Positions 1 through 7,889 of a DNA stretch of 64,000 nucleotides are shown here, piece after piece; position 1 is the stretch's first letter, and every line of letters starts with the position of its first letter. The position numbers were made by a program, and so were the translations under genes. This DNA is from Peptostreptococcaceae bacterium (GTDB taxonomy: Bacteria; Bacillota; Clostridia; Peptostreptococcales; Peptostreptococcaceae). Under the pieces are notes generated by a model that was given only the letters and a program-made list of their open reading frames with translations, had not been told where the DNA came from and made no database searches. The DNA is taken from the NCBI GenBank assembly GCA_902363255.1, contig CABIZO010000004.1, positions 372,001 to 436,000 of the forward strand. The letters run 5' to 3'.

Positions 1-382
1 AAGTCATAATATCTACTGGATTCGAAGCTACTATAATGATTCCATTAAAACTAGTCTTTTTTATTTCTCCTACTATAGATTTCATAATTTTAGTATTTTT
101 ATGTAATAAATCAAGCCTTGTCTCTCCTGGTACTTGTGTAGCTCCTGCTGTTATACAAATTATGTTTGCATCACCACAATCACTGTAATCACCTGAATAA
201 ATCTTCATTTTTCTTGGTGCATAGCTTAGTCCATGGTTTAAATCTAACGCTTCACCAACAGTTCTATTTTTATCTATATCTATTAATACAAGTTCTTCAC
301 ATGTTCCTTGATTAACCATTGAGTAGGCATAACTCATCCCTACCATTCCAGCTCCAACTATAACTACTTTATTCTTTTTCAT
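1..382 (-). CDS. ldh: L-lactate dehydrogenase, N-terminal part (cut by window edge)
   Basis: Reverse-strand translation from the ATG at 382 gives about 127 residues before the window ends. They begin with the Rossmann motif VVIVGAGMVGMSYA, then VLIDIDKNRTVGEALDLNHG and the LDH/MDH signature ITAGATQVPGETRLDLL, ending in ASNPVDIMT. These belong to the NAD-dependent L-lactate/malate dehydrogenase family; NPVD and the Q of TQVPGETR fit lactate rather than malate dehydrogenase. The enzyme would reduce pyruvate to lactate in fermentation. The strong ribosome site TGGAGG lies 6 bases upstream. The catalytic His region is outside the window. Confidence 0.9.
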   Translation of the reverse strand, partial: MKKNKVVIVGAGMVGMSYAYSMVNQGTCEELVLIDIDKNRTVGEALDLNHGLSYAPRKMKIYSGDYSDCGDANIICITAGATQVPGETRLDLLHKNTKIMKSIVGEIKKTSFNGIIIVASNPVDIMT

Positions 383-534
383 ATTGTTCCTCCATAAGTC
401 TGTTATATTTTTGTCAAACCTATTATATTATATATATTAATTTTTGTGAACATTAATTATCAATTATTATATATTATTTATTTTTATATGTTTTTGATTC
501 ATATAATATTTAATTTATATCAAAGTAAATTAAT

Positions 535-566
535 AAAAAAAGAACACTTCTTAAAAGTGTTCTTTT
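535..566 (-). terminator. Intrinsic terminator after map
   Basis: AAGAACACTT pairs with AAGTGTTCTT around a short loop, with A/T runs on both sides. It lies directly after the map stop codon and would end the minus-strand transcript; it also works in the other direction. Confidence 0.8.
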
Positions 567-569
567 TAC

Positions 570-1436
570 TTAATATGCTAATATTTCACATCCATCTTCT
601 GTTACAAGTATCATATTTTCCCATTGGGCAGAAAGTTTGCCATCATCTGTATAAGATGTCCAACCATTGTCTGCATCTATATATAATTCATGATGTCCTT
701 CATTTATCATCGGTTCTATTGTAAATATCATTCCAGGAACCATAAGCATACCTTCTTCTCTTGTACCATAGTGGAATACAAATGGATCTTCATGAAAATC
801 TAAACCTATTCCATGACCACCAAACTCTCTTACTACAGAATAACCATTAGCTTTTGCATTTTGTTCTATTGTATATCCAACATTTCCAAGTCTAGTCCAA
901 GGCTTAACAGCTTCTATCCCCTTTATCATACATTCTTTTGTAACTTCCACTAATTTCTTAGCATTTTCTGAAACCTCACCTATCATGTACATTCTTGATG
1001 CATCTGAATAATATCCATCTAGTATAGTAGAAACGTCAACATTTACTATATCTCCATCTTTTAAAACATATTCATCTGGTATACCATGGCATATTTGATC
1101 GTTTACTGATGTACAACAACTTTTAGGAAATCCACTATATCCAAGTGGTGCTGGTATAGCTCCTTGTGAAATTGTATAGTCATGAACTATTTTATCTATT
1201 TCTTCAGTTGTCATACCTGCTTGTATTTTTTCTCCAACTAAATCTAATATTTCATTATTTATTTTAGCACTTGCTTTTATTTTTTCTATTTGCTCAGGTG
1301 TTTTTATCAAACTTCTATGTGGTACTTCATAACCTTTTGACTTAAATTCTTTTAACTTCTCATCAAACTTCATATGGCATTTTTTATATTTTTCACCACT
1401 ACCACACCAACATTTATCATTTCTTCCTATAATCAT
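570..1436 (-). CDS. map: Type I methionine aminopeptidase with N-terminal SEC-C motif
   Basis: Removes the initiator methionine from nascent proteins in the cytosol. The first 21 residues form a SEC-C zinc motif (C9, C11, C20, H21). The M24 peptidase fold follows, with HGIPDEYVLKDGDIVNVD, DGYYSDASRMY, FGGHGIGLDFHEDP and FTIEPMINEG supplying the two-metal ligands (two Asp, His, two Glu). At 288 residues it is longer than the 250-residue minimal enzyme because of the SEC-C tail, which is common in clostridial MetAPs and probably aids ribosome association (inference). It lies 27 bp downstream of the U32 gene and may be cotranscribed with it. Confidence 0.95.
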   Translation of the reverse strand: MIIGRNDKCWCGSGEKYKKCHMKFDEKLKEFKSKGYEVPHRSLIKTPEQIEKIKASAKINNEILDLVGEKIQAGMTTEEIDKIVHDYTISQGAIPAPLGYSGFPKSCCTSVNDQICHGIPDEYVLKDGDIVNVDVSTILDGYYSDASRMYMIGEVSENAKKLVEVTKECMIKGIEAVKPWTRLGNVGYTIEQNAKANGYSVVREFGGHGIGLDFHEDPFVFHYGTREEGMLMVPGMIFTIEPMINEGHHELYIDADNGWTSYTDDGKLSAQWENMILVTEDGCEILAY

Positions 1437-1463
1437 TTATACTCTCACTTCCTTAATCAATCT

Positions 1464-2702
1464 CTATAATATTCTTGTTTTTTCTATTGGTTTTCTTAAG
1501 ATATAGTTTTCTTTTAATTCTATGTTAACTTTCATTTTAACTATTTGTCTCGCATGAGGGGCAGATTCAATTGGGTTTCCATCTTCATCATACATTTCTT
1601 CTATTGTAGCAAACATAGTATCTTTATAAGGTCCTATAACTTCAATTTTATCTCCTACATACATTTTATTTCTTTGCTCTACTATATATAATCCAGTTTC
1701 TTCTTCATAACCTTTAACTAATCCTATAAAATCATAATTTCTTATATAAGAAGCTGATTTATAATTATTAGAATTTTCATCAGGTCTATTTAAAAAGAAT
1801 CCTGTAGAGTAATCTCTATGACTACCTTTTTTTAGTTCCTCTAACCAAACAGGATTGAACTTCCAGTTTTCAGGATCTTTATAATATTCATCAATAGCCA
1901 TTCTGTAAGCTCTAACTGTAGTTGCTACATAATAAGCTGTCTTCATTCTTCCTTCAATTTTTAATGATGTAATTCCGCTATCAAAAATTTGTGGTATATA
2001 TTCTATCATACATAAATCTTTAGTATTGAAGAAAAATTCTGGGTCTATATTATCAACTACTGGAGTATATTCACCATTATTTTCTTCCATCAAAGTATAC
2101 TTCCATCTGCAAGATTGAGCACATGAACCTTTGTTTGCATCTCTTCCTGTTGTATAGTTACTTATAGTACATTTTCCTGAATAAGACATACACATAGCTC
2201 CATGTACAAATGCCTCAATATCCATATCTTCTGGAATATGTTCTCTAATTTCTTTTGTTTCTTCAAAAGATAATTCTCTTGCTGTTACTATTCTTTGAGC
2301 TCCTTGATTATACCAAAAGTTTGCTGCAGTATAATTCGTTGTACTTGCTTGTGTACTTATATGAATTTCCATATTAGGTATAGTTTCTCTAACTATTTTG
2401 AAAACACCAGGATCTGATACTATTACTGCATCTACTCCTATTTCCTCTAGCTCTAATAAATAATTTCTAAGTAATTCTAAATCCTCACTTCTAGGTATTA
2501 TATTACACGTAACAAAAACTTTCTTACCTCTTTCGTGAGCAAAATTAACACCTTCAATCATATTTTCTTTGGTAAAGTTTTTGGCAGCTGATCTCATACC
2601 AAAAATTTCTCCACCTATATATACAGCATCTGCTCCATATTCAAATGCTATTTTTAATTTTTCTAAATCACCAGCGGGGGCTAATAACTCTATTTCTCTC
2701 AT
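1464..2702 (-). CDS. U32 family protein (TrhP/YrrO-like tRNA hydroxylation factor)
   Basis: 412 residues from the ATG at 2702, chosen because AAAGGAGA lies just upstream; an in-frame start 33 bases earlier lacks a better site. Family signatures are LLAPAGDLEKLKIAFEYGAD near the N terminus, the cysteine-rich U32 motif EAFVHGAMCMSYSGKC with GSCAQSCRW, and SLKIEGRMKTAYYVATTVRAYR. U32 proteins were first called collagenases; the bacterial TrhP branch (B. subtilis YrrN/YrrO, E. coli relatives) is known for prephenate-dependent hydroxylation of tRNA uridine-34. The four cysteines suggest an Fe-S cluster. Which U32 branch this is would need a tree. Confidence 0.85.
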   Translation of the reverse strand: MREIELLAPAGDLEKLKIAFEYGADAVYIGGEIFGMRSAAKNFTKENMIEGVNFAHERGKKVFVTCNIIPRSEDLELLRNYLLELEEIGVDAVIVSDPGVFKIVRETIPNMEIHISTQASTTNYTAANFWYNQGAQRIVTARELSFEETKEIREHIPEDMDIEAFVHGAMCMSYSGKCTISNYTTGRDANKGSCAQSCRWKYTLMEENNGEYTPVVDNIDPEFFFNTKDLCMIEYIPQIFDSGITSLKIEGRMKTAYYVATTVRAYRMAIDEYYKDPENWKFNPVWLEELKKGSHRDYSTGFFLNRPDENSNNYKSASYIRNYDFIGLVKGYEEETGLYIVEQRNKMYVGDKIEVIGPYKDTMFATIEEMYDEDGNPIESAPHARQIVKMKVNIELKENYILRKPIEKTRIL

Positions 2703-2905
2703 TTTGTCTCCTTTGCTTTTATATATTTCTAACAATATATACGATTAATATATTTTAATTATTAAATTAAGATATTATAAATATGTTCTGTTTGAACTTT
2801 TTCATACTTATTATACCACAATATCTTACATATAAATTAAAATTACCCTTAGAAATATAATTTTAAGCAAATTAATTCAATATATATCATTACTTTTATA
2901 TCATA

Positions 2906-2941
2906 CAAAAAAGAGTAATAATATATATTACTACCCTTTTT
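2906..2941 (-). terminator. Intrinsic terminator after the MATE gene
   Basis: On the minus strand GGGTAGTAATA can pair imperfectly with TATTACTC, followed by six T. It sits directly after the MATE stop codon. The 2703-2945 gap holds nothing else that I can see. Confidence 0.65.
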
Positions 2942-2945
2942 TATT

Positions 2946-4373
2946 TTAACTCTCATTTGTACATTCTACAATATTAGATATATTATCTTTATAATTTATT
3001 TTTTCAACATTTTCTAAAGGAAGTATTTCTTTTTTGAATACGTATTTAAATCCTATTATACTTAGGAAAACAGATGCTATCTCAGCAATTGGAAATGCCC
3101 ACCAAACAAAATGTAAATTATTAGTTTTAGATAATAAGTATGCTACTGGAAGTAATACTACTAATTGTCTTCCTATTGATACTATCAAACTCATTATTCC
3201 ATTACCAAGTGCTTGAAACATAGAACCTACAACTATACAGTACCCTGCAAATAAAAAACTAATACTTATTGTTCTTAGTGCAGGAATACCAATACTTATC
3301 ATTTCTTCAGATGCACTAAATAGTTCTAATAATTGCTTTGGGAAAATCTGAAATATTCCCAATCCAATAATCATTATAGCTATTGCATAAATAATACTAA
3401 TTTTTACAGTCTCCATTAATCTCTCTTTGTGTTTAGCTCCATAATTATATGAAACGATAGGAACCATTCCATTATTAATACCAAACACAGGCATAAATAT
3501 AAAGCTTTGTAATTTAAAATATACCCCAAATACTGCAGTCGCTGTGGAAGTAAAGGAAAGAAGAATTTTATTTATTCCAAAAGTCATAATTGACCCTATG
3601 GATGACATTATAATTGAAGGAACACCTACTGAATAAATGGCTCTTATAGTCTTTAAGTTAGGTCTAAAACCTTTAACTTTAATTTCAATTTCTTTATTTT
3701 TAGTTAGATTTAAGTATATACCTAAACACATCCCAGTTGTTTGCCCTATTACTGTTGCTATAGCAGCACCTGCAATACCCATTTTAGGAAATCCAAATAA
3801 TCCAAAAATTAATATTGGATCTAATATTATATTTATTATAGCTCCTGTTAATTGAGTCATCATAGAATAAAGTGTTTTTCCTGTGGATTGCATTAACTTT
3901 TCGAATACTAATTGAACATATAAGCCAAAAGAACACGTTGTGCATATGATTAAATAAGTATATCCTCCCTCTACGATTTCTTTAATATCAGTTTGCCATT
4001 GAAAAAAAGATCTGCTAAATAATATCCCTATAAATAGAAATGAAAAGTAACTTAAAATAGCTAAAAAAATACCATTATTTGCAGCCTTATTTGCTTCTTC
4101 AAATTTTTTCTCACCTAAAGATCTAGAAAGTAGTGCGTTAATACCTACTCCTGTTCCAACACCAACAGCAATCATAAAGTTTTGAACTGGAAAAGCTAAT
4201 GATACCGCAGACAATGCATTTTCACTAATCTTAGAAACAAAGATACTGTCTACCACATTATATAAAGCTTGAACTAACATTGATATAATCATTGGAAGTG
4301 ACATGGTTATAAGTAATTTATTAATAGGCATAGTGCCCATTTTATTTTCTTTTACTATATTTTCCCCTGACAT
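2946..4373 (-). CDS. MATE family multidrug efflux transporter
   Basis: 475 residues with about 12 hydrophobic segments in two homologous halves. The N-terminal half reads INKLLITMSLPMIISMLVQ followed by LYNVVDSIFVSK and LSAVSLAFPVQNF, which is the standard MATE opening. MATE proteins are Na+- or H+-driven exporters of cationic drugs and related compounds in the cytoplasmic membrane. The start at 4373 follows AAAGGGGGAG at 10 bases; a second Met at residue 12 is possible. It is a single-gene unit behind a 300-bp leader that contains a likely MarR-type operator and a long inverted repeat. The substrate cannot be read from the sequence. Confidence 0.92.
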   Translation of the reverse strand: MSGENIVKENKMGTMPINKLLITMSLPMIISMLVQALYNVVDSIFVSKISENALSAVSLAFPVQNFMIAVGVGTGVGINALLSRSLGEKKFEEANKAANNGIFLAILSYFSFLFIGILFSRSFFQWQTDIKEIVEGGYTYLIICTTCSFGLYVQLVFEKLMQSTGKTLYSMMTQLTGAIINIILDPILIFGLFGFPKMGIAGAAIATVIGQTTGMCLGIYLNLTKNKEIEIKVKGFRPNLKTIRAIYSVGVPSIIMSSIGSIMTFGINKILLSFTSTATAVFGVYFKLQSFIFMPVFGINNGMVPIVSYNYGAKHKERLMETVKISIIYAIAIMIIGLGIFQIFPKQLLELFSASEEMISIGIPALRTISISFLFAGYCIVVGSMFQALGNGIMSLIVSIGRQLVVLLPVAYLLSKTNNLHFVWWAFPIAEIASVFLSIIGFKYVFKKEILPLENVEKINYKDNISNIVECTNES

Positions 4374-4402
4374 AAAATATAAACTCCCCCTTTCATAAGA
4401 AT

Positions 4403-4424
4403 AATAGTTGCAAGGACAACTATT
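4403..4424 (-). promoter_or_regulatory. Candidate MarR-type operator upstream of the MATE gene
   Basis: AATAGTTG-CAAGGA-CAACTATT is a perfect 8-bp inverted repeat with a 6-base spacer, about 10 bases before the ribosome site of the exporter. The half-site TAGTTG/CAACTA resembles operators of MarR-family repressors, which often control MATE exporters. No marR gene is adjacent. It could instead fold as a small hairpin in the leader RNA. Confidence 0.45.
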
Positions 4425-4431
4425 TTCTCAT

Positions 4432-4489
4432 AATTAATGGGTATTTTAACTATATTAAATTTAGAAATAGTCAGGAATACCCATTAATT
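4432..4489 (-). promoter_or_regulatory. 14-bp perfect inverted repeat in the MATE leader
   Basis: AATTAATGGGTATT at 4432-4445 is exactly complementary to AATACCCATTAATT at 4476-4489. Between them, on the minus strand, GACTAT can pair with ATAGTT as an inner stem. In the transcript this would be a long two-part hairpin. It is not followed by a T-run, so it is not a simple terminator. Candidate regulatory RNA or paired operator. Confidence 0.5.
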
Positions 4490-4631
4490 TAAGTGTATAT
4501 ATAATAATTTATATTGTCAACATACTCAAAATATATGTATGAAAAATATCGTATAACTACGACTTAAATAGTCTATAATATAACATTTCTTGATTTGCCT
4601 GTTTATAATTTCTCTAACTCTAGTCTTAGAT

Positions 4632-4661
4632 AAAAAAGAAGCTAGTTAAAAACTAACTTCT
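4632..4661 (-). terminator. Intrinsic terminator after the NCS2 permease
   Basis: AAGAAGCTAGTT pairs with AACTAACTTCTT (one mismatch) around AAAA, followed on the minus strand by a run of T. It sits 9 bases past the permease stop. Confidence 0.75.
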
Positions 4662-4669
4662 TTTGTTAT

Positions 4670-6046
4670 TTATAAGTAAATAAGTTTTAAAATAAACAAT
4701 ATAGCAAGAACTATCATAATTGCAGATATTTTCTTTTTTTCTTCTTTCGGTGCTATTAAATTATATAGTAGATTAATAACTACATATGATAATACTCCAA
4801 GAGTTAAACCATCTCCTATTGAATAAGTAAATGCCATAGCTCCTATAGTTATAAATGCAGGAACACCTTCTGTTATGTCACCAAAGTCAATATCTTTAAC
4901 TGTACTAAGCATTAAATATCCAACATATATTAAGGCTGGCGAAGTAGCACACGATGGAATAGCAATAAATATAGGAGATAAAAACATTGCTGCTATAAAT
5001 AACACCCCTACTGTTATAGCAGTATATCCTGTTCTACCTCCTTCAACTACGCCTGTTGAACTCTCTACATAAGTAGTAACTGTTGACACTCCAAGACCTG
5101 CTCCTATTGTAGTTGCACATGCATCAGCAAGTAATGCTCTTCCAACATGAGGCACATTCCCATCTTCATCCATCATATTTGCTTTTGATGCAACACCAAC
5201 TATTGTTCCAACTGTGTCGAAGAAGTCAACAAATAAAAAAGTACACAGTACTAAAATAAAATTAGTTATATTTGCTGGATTTGTTGCATAACTAAAATCT
5301 AACTTGCCTGCTATAGGCATTGGACTTTCAAATTTAAATATACCACTTGGTAAATATATTCCAAGATCTGCTGCTGTAGCTGGATTAGATAATGCATATC
5401 CCCATGCAATTAATGAACAAACAACTATCCCTATTAAAATTGATCCTTTAACATTTTGTTTTGATAAAACAGCTATTATAACAATTCCTACACAACTTAT
5501 TATAACTGCTGGAGTAAAATGCCCCATAGAAATTAAAGTAGAATCATTCGCTACTACAAGCCCACAATTTATACATCCTATAATTGCTATAAATAAACCT
5601 ATTCCTCCAGATACTGCCAACTTCATATTTACTGGAATTGCATTTACAACTGCTTCACGTACTTTAAATAATGATAAAAATATAAAAATTATACCTTCTA
5701 CGAACACAGCAGTTAGAGCTACTTCCCAAGAAACTCCCATACCTTGAACAACTGTAAAAGCAAAATATGCATTAAGTCCCATTCCAGATGCTAGTGCAAA
5801 AGGTAAGTTAGCAATAATACCCATTATAAAACACCCTATCGCTGCTGCCAAACATGTTCCTGTTACTAATGCTCCAGCTGGCATACCAGCTTGTGATAAT
5901 ATACTTGGATTAACAGCTATGATATAAGCCATCGTTAAAAAAGTTGTAACCCCTGCCATTATCTCTTTCTTCATATTTACTCCTTGATTTTCAAGTATTG
6001 GGAATAATTTTGCCATAGTATTAGATTCCTGATTTGCAACTTGCAT
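4670..6046 (-). CDS. NCS2 family purine (guanine/hypoxanthine-type) permease
   Basis: 458 residues, 12-14 membrane segments. The AzgA/PbuG branch of NCS2 permeases is marked by GVTTFLTMAYIIAVNPSIL near the N terminus, ASGMGLNAYFAFTVV, FVDFFDTVGTIVGVASKA and the glycine-rich stretch IGAGLGVSTVTTYVESSTGV. Family members import guanine, hypoxanthine or adenine with protons. The start at 6046 has GGGGGTG 9 bases upstream. It is monocistronic, with its own promoter and terminator. I could not find a purine riboswitch in its leader, though many purine permeases in Firmicutes have one. Confidence 0.92.
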   Translation of the reverse strand: MQVANQESNTMAKLFPILENQGVNMKKEIMAGVTTFLTMAYIIAVNPSILSQAGMPAGALVTGTCLAAAIGCFIMGIIANLPFALASGMGLNAYFAFTVVQGMGVSWEVALTAVFVEGIIFIFLSLFKVREAVVNAIPVNMKLAVSGGIGLFIAIIGCINCGLVVANDSTLISMGHFTPAVIISCVGIVIIAVLSKQNVKGSILIGIVVCSLIAWGYALSNPATAADLGIYLPSGIFKFESPMPIAGKLDFSYATNPANITNFILVLCTFLFVDFFDTVGTIVGVASKANMMDEDGNVPHVGRALLADACATTIGAGLGVSTVTTYVESSTGVVEGGRTGYTAITVGVLFIAAMFLSPIFIAIPSCATSPALIYVGYLMLSTVKDIDFGDITEGVPAFITIGAMAFTYSIGDGLTLGVLSYVVINLLYNLIAPKEEKKKISAIMIVLAILFILKLIYL

Positions 6047-6139
6047 TTATCAATACACCCCCGTAATTTAATAAGTTAACCTTAAGTTTTACCATTCGAT
6101 ATTTTATGAAACTTTATAAATATACGAAAAATATCATCC

Positions 6140-6156
6140 ATAAAATACCATTTTAT
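6140..6156. promoter_or_regulatory. Palindrome at the permease transcription start
   Basis: ATAAAAT-ACC-ATTTTAT is a perfect 7-bp inverted repeat located 8-24 bases downstream of the -10 box, i.e. overlapping the expected transcription start and first bases. That is where a repressor operator would sit. The left arm can also pair further downstream (a GATATTTTATG-like copy near 6093-6103), giving an alternative leader hairpin. Confidence 0.4.
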
Positions 6157-6163
6157 AAGTATA

Positions 6164-6192
6164 ATTTTAGGATATCCACATCTCAATGTCAA
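6164..6192 (-). promoter_or_regulatory. Sigma-A promoter of the NCS2 permease
   Basis: On the minus strand TTGACA (6187-6192) and TAAAAT (6164-6169) are separated by exactly 17 bases. It is the only good promoter in the 255-bp gap and is oriented to the permease. Confidence 0.7.
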
Positions 6193-6268
6193 CGAATCAC
6201 GAATATATTTTCAATCATATCAATAATAATTCGTTCTAATATTAAATAACTATGCTATTATCACAAAA

Positions 6269-6297
6269 AAATAGCTTATTTTTCAATAAGCTATTTT
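6269..6297 (-). terminator. Intrinsic terminator after the radical SAM gene
   Basis: AAATAGCTTATT and AATAAGCTATTT pair around TTTC, with a T-run on the minus strand. It is immediately past the stop codon at 6302. Confidence 0.8.
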
Positions 6298-6301
6298 AAA
6301 T

Positions 6302-6898
6302 CTAGTTTTTATGTCTGACTCTAAGTGTAATATTCATTTCATTTGCTAATTTTTGTGATTCTTCAATTTCCGTATCACTAATCTCATCAACTACAGAAAA
6401 ATTAACTTCCTTAATATATTTTTTACAATCCCTAGCAAAATCAAGTAATGCATCAAATGATTTTTCTCCAAATTTAGGCTTTGTGACTTCATTATATCTA
6501 GTTTTGTTAGGTGCATTCAAACTAATAGATACTGAGTCTATGTAGTCTTTTAAAATAACCGCTGTTTTTTTATTGTGTATTAAATCAGAAAGCCCATTAG
6601 TATTAATTCTTACTTTTATATCTGATATACTTCTAATATATTTTGCAACTTCAATAACTTCATTTAATCTAACTAATGGTTCTCCATAACCACAAAATAC
6701 AACCTCATCATACTTTTTTAAATCAAATTTATCAAATTCATTTTTTATTTCTTCTACCGTTGGTTCATGATCCAACCACAAACTACCGCTATTACCTAAG
6801 TGATCTGTCTCTTTTCTTATGCAAAAAACACAAGCACATGGACATTGATTAGTTATATTAATATAAAGACTTTCTTTGTAATCATATAATATCGTCAT
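6302..6898 (-). CDS. Radical SAM protein, TatD-associated type
   Basis: 198 residues. A radical-SAM cluster motif C19-x3-C23-x2-C26 (within NQCPCACVFC) follows the strand LYINITN; then come VVFCGYGEPLVRL (GGE-like SAM motif) and VRINTNGLSD. This short form, lacking a C-terminal auxiliary domain, matches the TatD-linked radical SAM family (TIGR04038, recalled from memory). Radical SAM enzymes use a 4Fe-4S cluster and SAM to generate a 5'-deoxyadenosyl radical; the reaction of this branch is unknown to me. It lies 22 bp after an ECF S-component, and the two are probably one operon. Confidence 0.85.
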   Translation of the reverse strand: MTILYDYKESLYINITNQCPCACVFCIRKETDHLGNSGSLWLDHEPTVEEIKNEFDKFDLKKYDEVVFCGYGEPLVRLNEVIEVAKYIRSISDIKVRINTNGLSDLIHNKKTAVILKDYIDSVSISLNAPNKTRYNEVTKPKFGEKSFDALLDFARDCKKYIKEVNFSVVDEISDTEIEESQKLANEMNITLRVRHKN

Positions 6899-6920
6899 AT
6901 ATTTTCCCCCATCTATATAA

Positions 6921-7454
6921 TTATTTTATTCTTTCTTTTATTTTTAATTTATCAAATACTAAACCGATTACTATAAATACTATAAAGCTACCTATTGGTT
7001 GTATAAGTCCCACTAATGTTAAAACAAATGCAGTTGCAAAACTACCATACATAATTACATCTGCTACCATATATAAAATAGTTCCTACTATTCCTGCTAT
7101 AATTGCTGCACATACATTTCTTATATTAATTATTTTTTTACTTTTATTAGTGAAAAATAAAACAAGTATTGGTTTTATTATAATTGTTGCTAAAGCCCAG
7201 TTAGCTGATCCTGTAAGTATATCTGCAATTCCCGCTCCAATAGCTGCTGCACAAGCTGCATATGGCATAGGTAAAAGTACTGCTGCCAAATATATAAAAG
7301 CATCACCTACATGAACAAATCCACCATTTCCCCCAATTGGTAAATGAAGAAAATATGCTATTGTGACACATATAATACCTGCAAATAAAGATGCGGATAC
7401 TAACGTTCTAGTTTTAAATGATACATTAGTATTTTGTTTCTTCGTATCTTCCAT
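6921..7454 (-). CDS. ECF transporter S-component (TIGR04002-like)
   Basis: 177 residues with 5-6 membrane helices. Start chosen at 7454 because GGAGGAGATGTA precedes it; an upstream in-frame ATG would add seven residues containing that ribosome site. The signature GGFVHVGDAFIYLAAVLLP followed by PYAACAAAIGAGIADILTG is typical of vitamin-type ECF substrate-binding subunits. Energy would come from a shared EcfAA'T module not in this window. Its coupling with a TatD-linked radical SAM protein suggests import of a precursor or cofactor used by that enzyme; the substrate is unknown. Confidence 0.8.
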   Translation of the reverse strand: MEDTKKQNTNVSFKTRTLVSASLFAGIICVTIAYFLHLPIGGNGGFVHVGDAFIYLAAVLLPMPYAACAAAIGAGIADILTGSANWALATIIIKPILVLFFTNKSKKIINIRNVCAAIIAGIVGTILYMVADVIMYGSFATAFVLTLVGLIQPIGSFIVFIVIGLVFDKLKIKERIK

Positions 7455-7574
7455 TACATCTCCTCCAAATTTCATATTTTATAATTTTAATTATAATACA
7501 TTTTTCTAAAATTATTATAATTATGCATATTATTCATAGATTGTATTAGTACATTTTTTATAAATACCTTAATA

Positions 7575-7600
7575 ATAAAAGGAACCTCGAAAGGTTCCTT
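7575..7600 (-). terminator. Intrinsic terminator after the small amphipathic protein
   Basis: AAGGAACCT-CGAA-AGGTTCCTT is a perfect 9-bp stem followed on the minus strand by TTTATTATT. It is 4 bases past the stop at 7605. Confidence 0.85.
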
Positions 7601-7604
7601 GTTA

Positions 7605-7829
7605 TTATTTTTTCATTTCATCTTTCATATCTTCAGCTTTATCACTAACATCGGACATCATACCAACCACATCATCTTTAAGTTCCATCGCTGTATTTTT
7701 CATTACATTTGTAATTTTTCCAGCTGCATGACCCAAGTTACTAGCCGTCTGCTTCATTCCTCCACCAACTTTATCTAAACCTTTTTTAACATCATCTTTT
7801 ATATTTTCCATATCATTTTTTAAGTTCAT
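7605..7829 (-). CDS. Small amphipathic helical protein, unknown function
   Basis: 74 residues with no membrane segment. The sequence is rich in Lys, Asp and Met, with 11-residue-like helical repeats (MENIKDDVKKGLDKVG, VMKNTAMELKDDVVG, KAEDMKDEMKK) reminiscent of YtxH/CsbD or LEA-like stress proteins; I cannot assign it firmly. AGGAGGTG sits 6 bases before the ATG, a very strong site suggesting abundant expression. It starts 60 bp after the histidine kinase gene and may be the last gene of that operon or a target of it. Confidence 0.75.
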   Translation of the reverse strand: MNLKNDMENIKDDVKKGLDKVGGGMKQTASNLGHAAGKITNVMKNTAMELKDDVVGMMSDVSDKAEDMKDEMKK

Positions 7830-7889
7830 ATTTACACCTCCTATTTATTTCTTAGATATATTTTTTACTTATTTATGAAAATTATTTAT

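Noticed and set aside
5304..5747. Long plus-strand open frame opposite the NCS2 permease
   Set aside because: It is a mirror of a conserved membrane protein gene, has no ribosome site and no recognisable domain; similar antisense frames occur opposite many long genes here.
6047..6180. Possible purine riboswitch upstream of the NCS2 permease
   Set aside because: The conserved TATGG, TCTACC and GACTA elements are absent on the coding strand.
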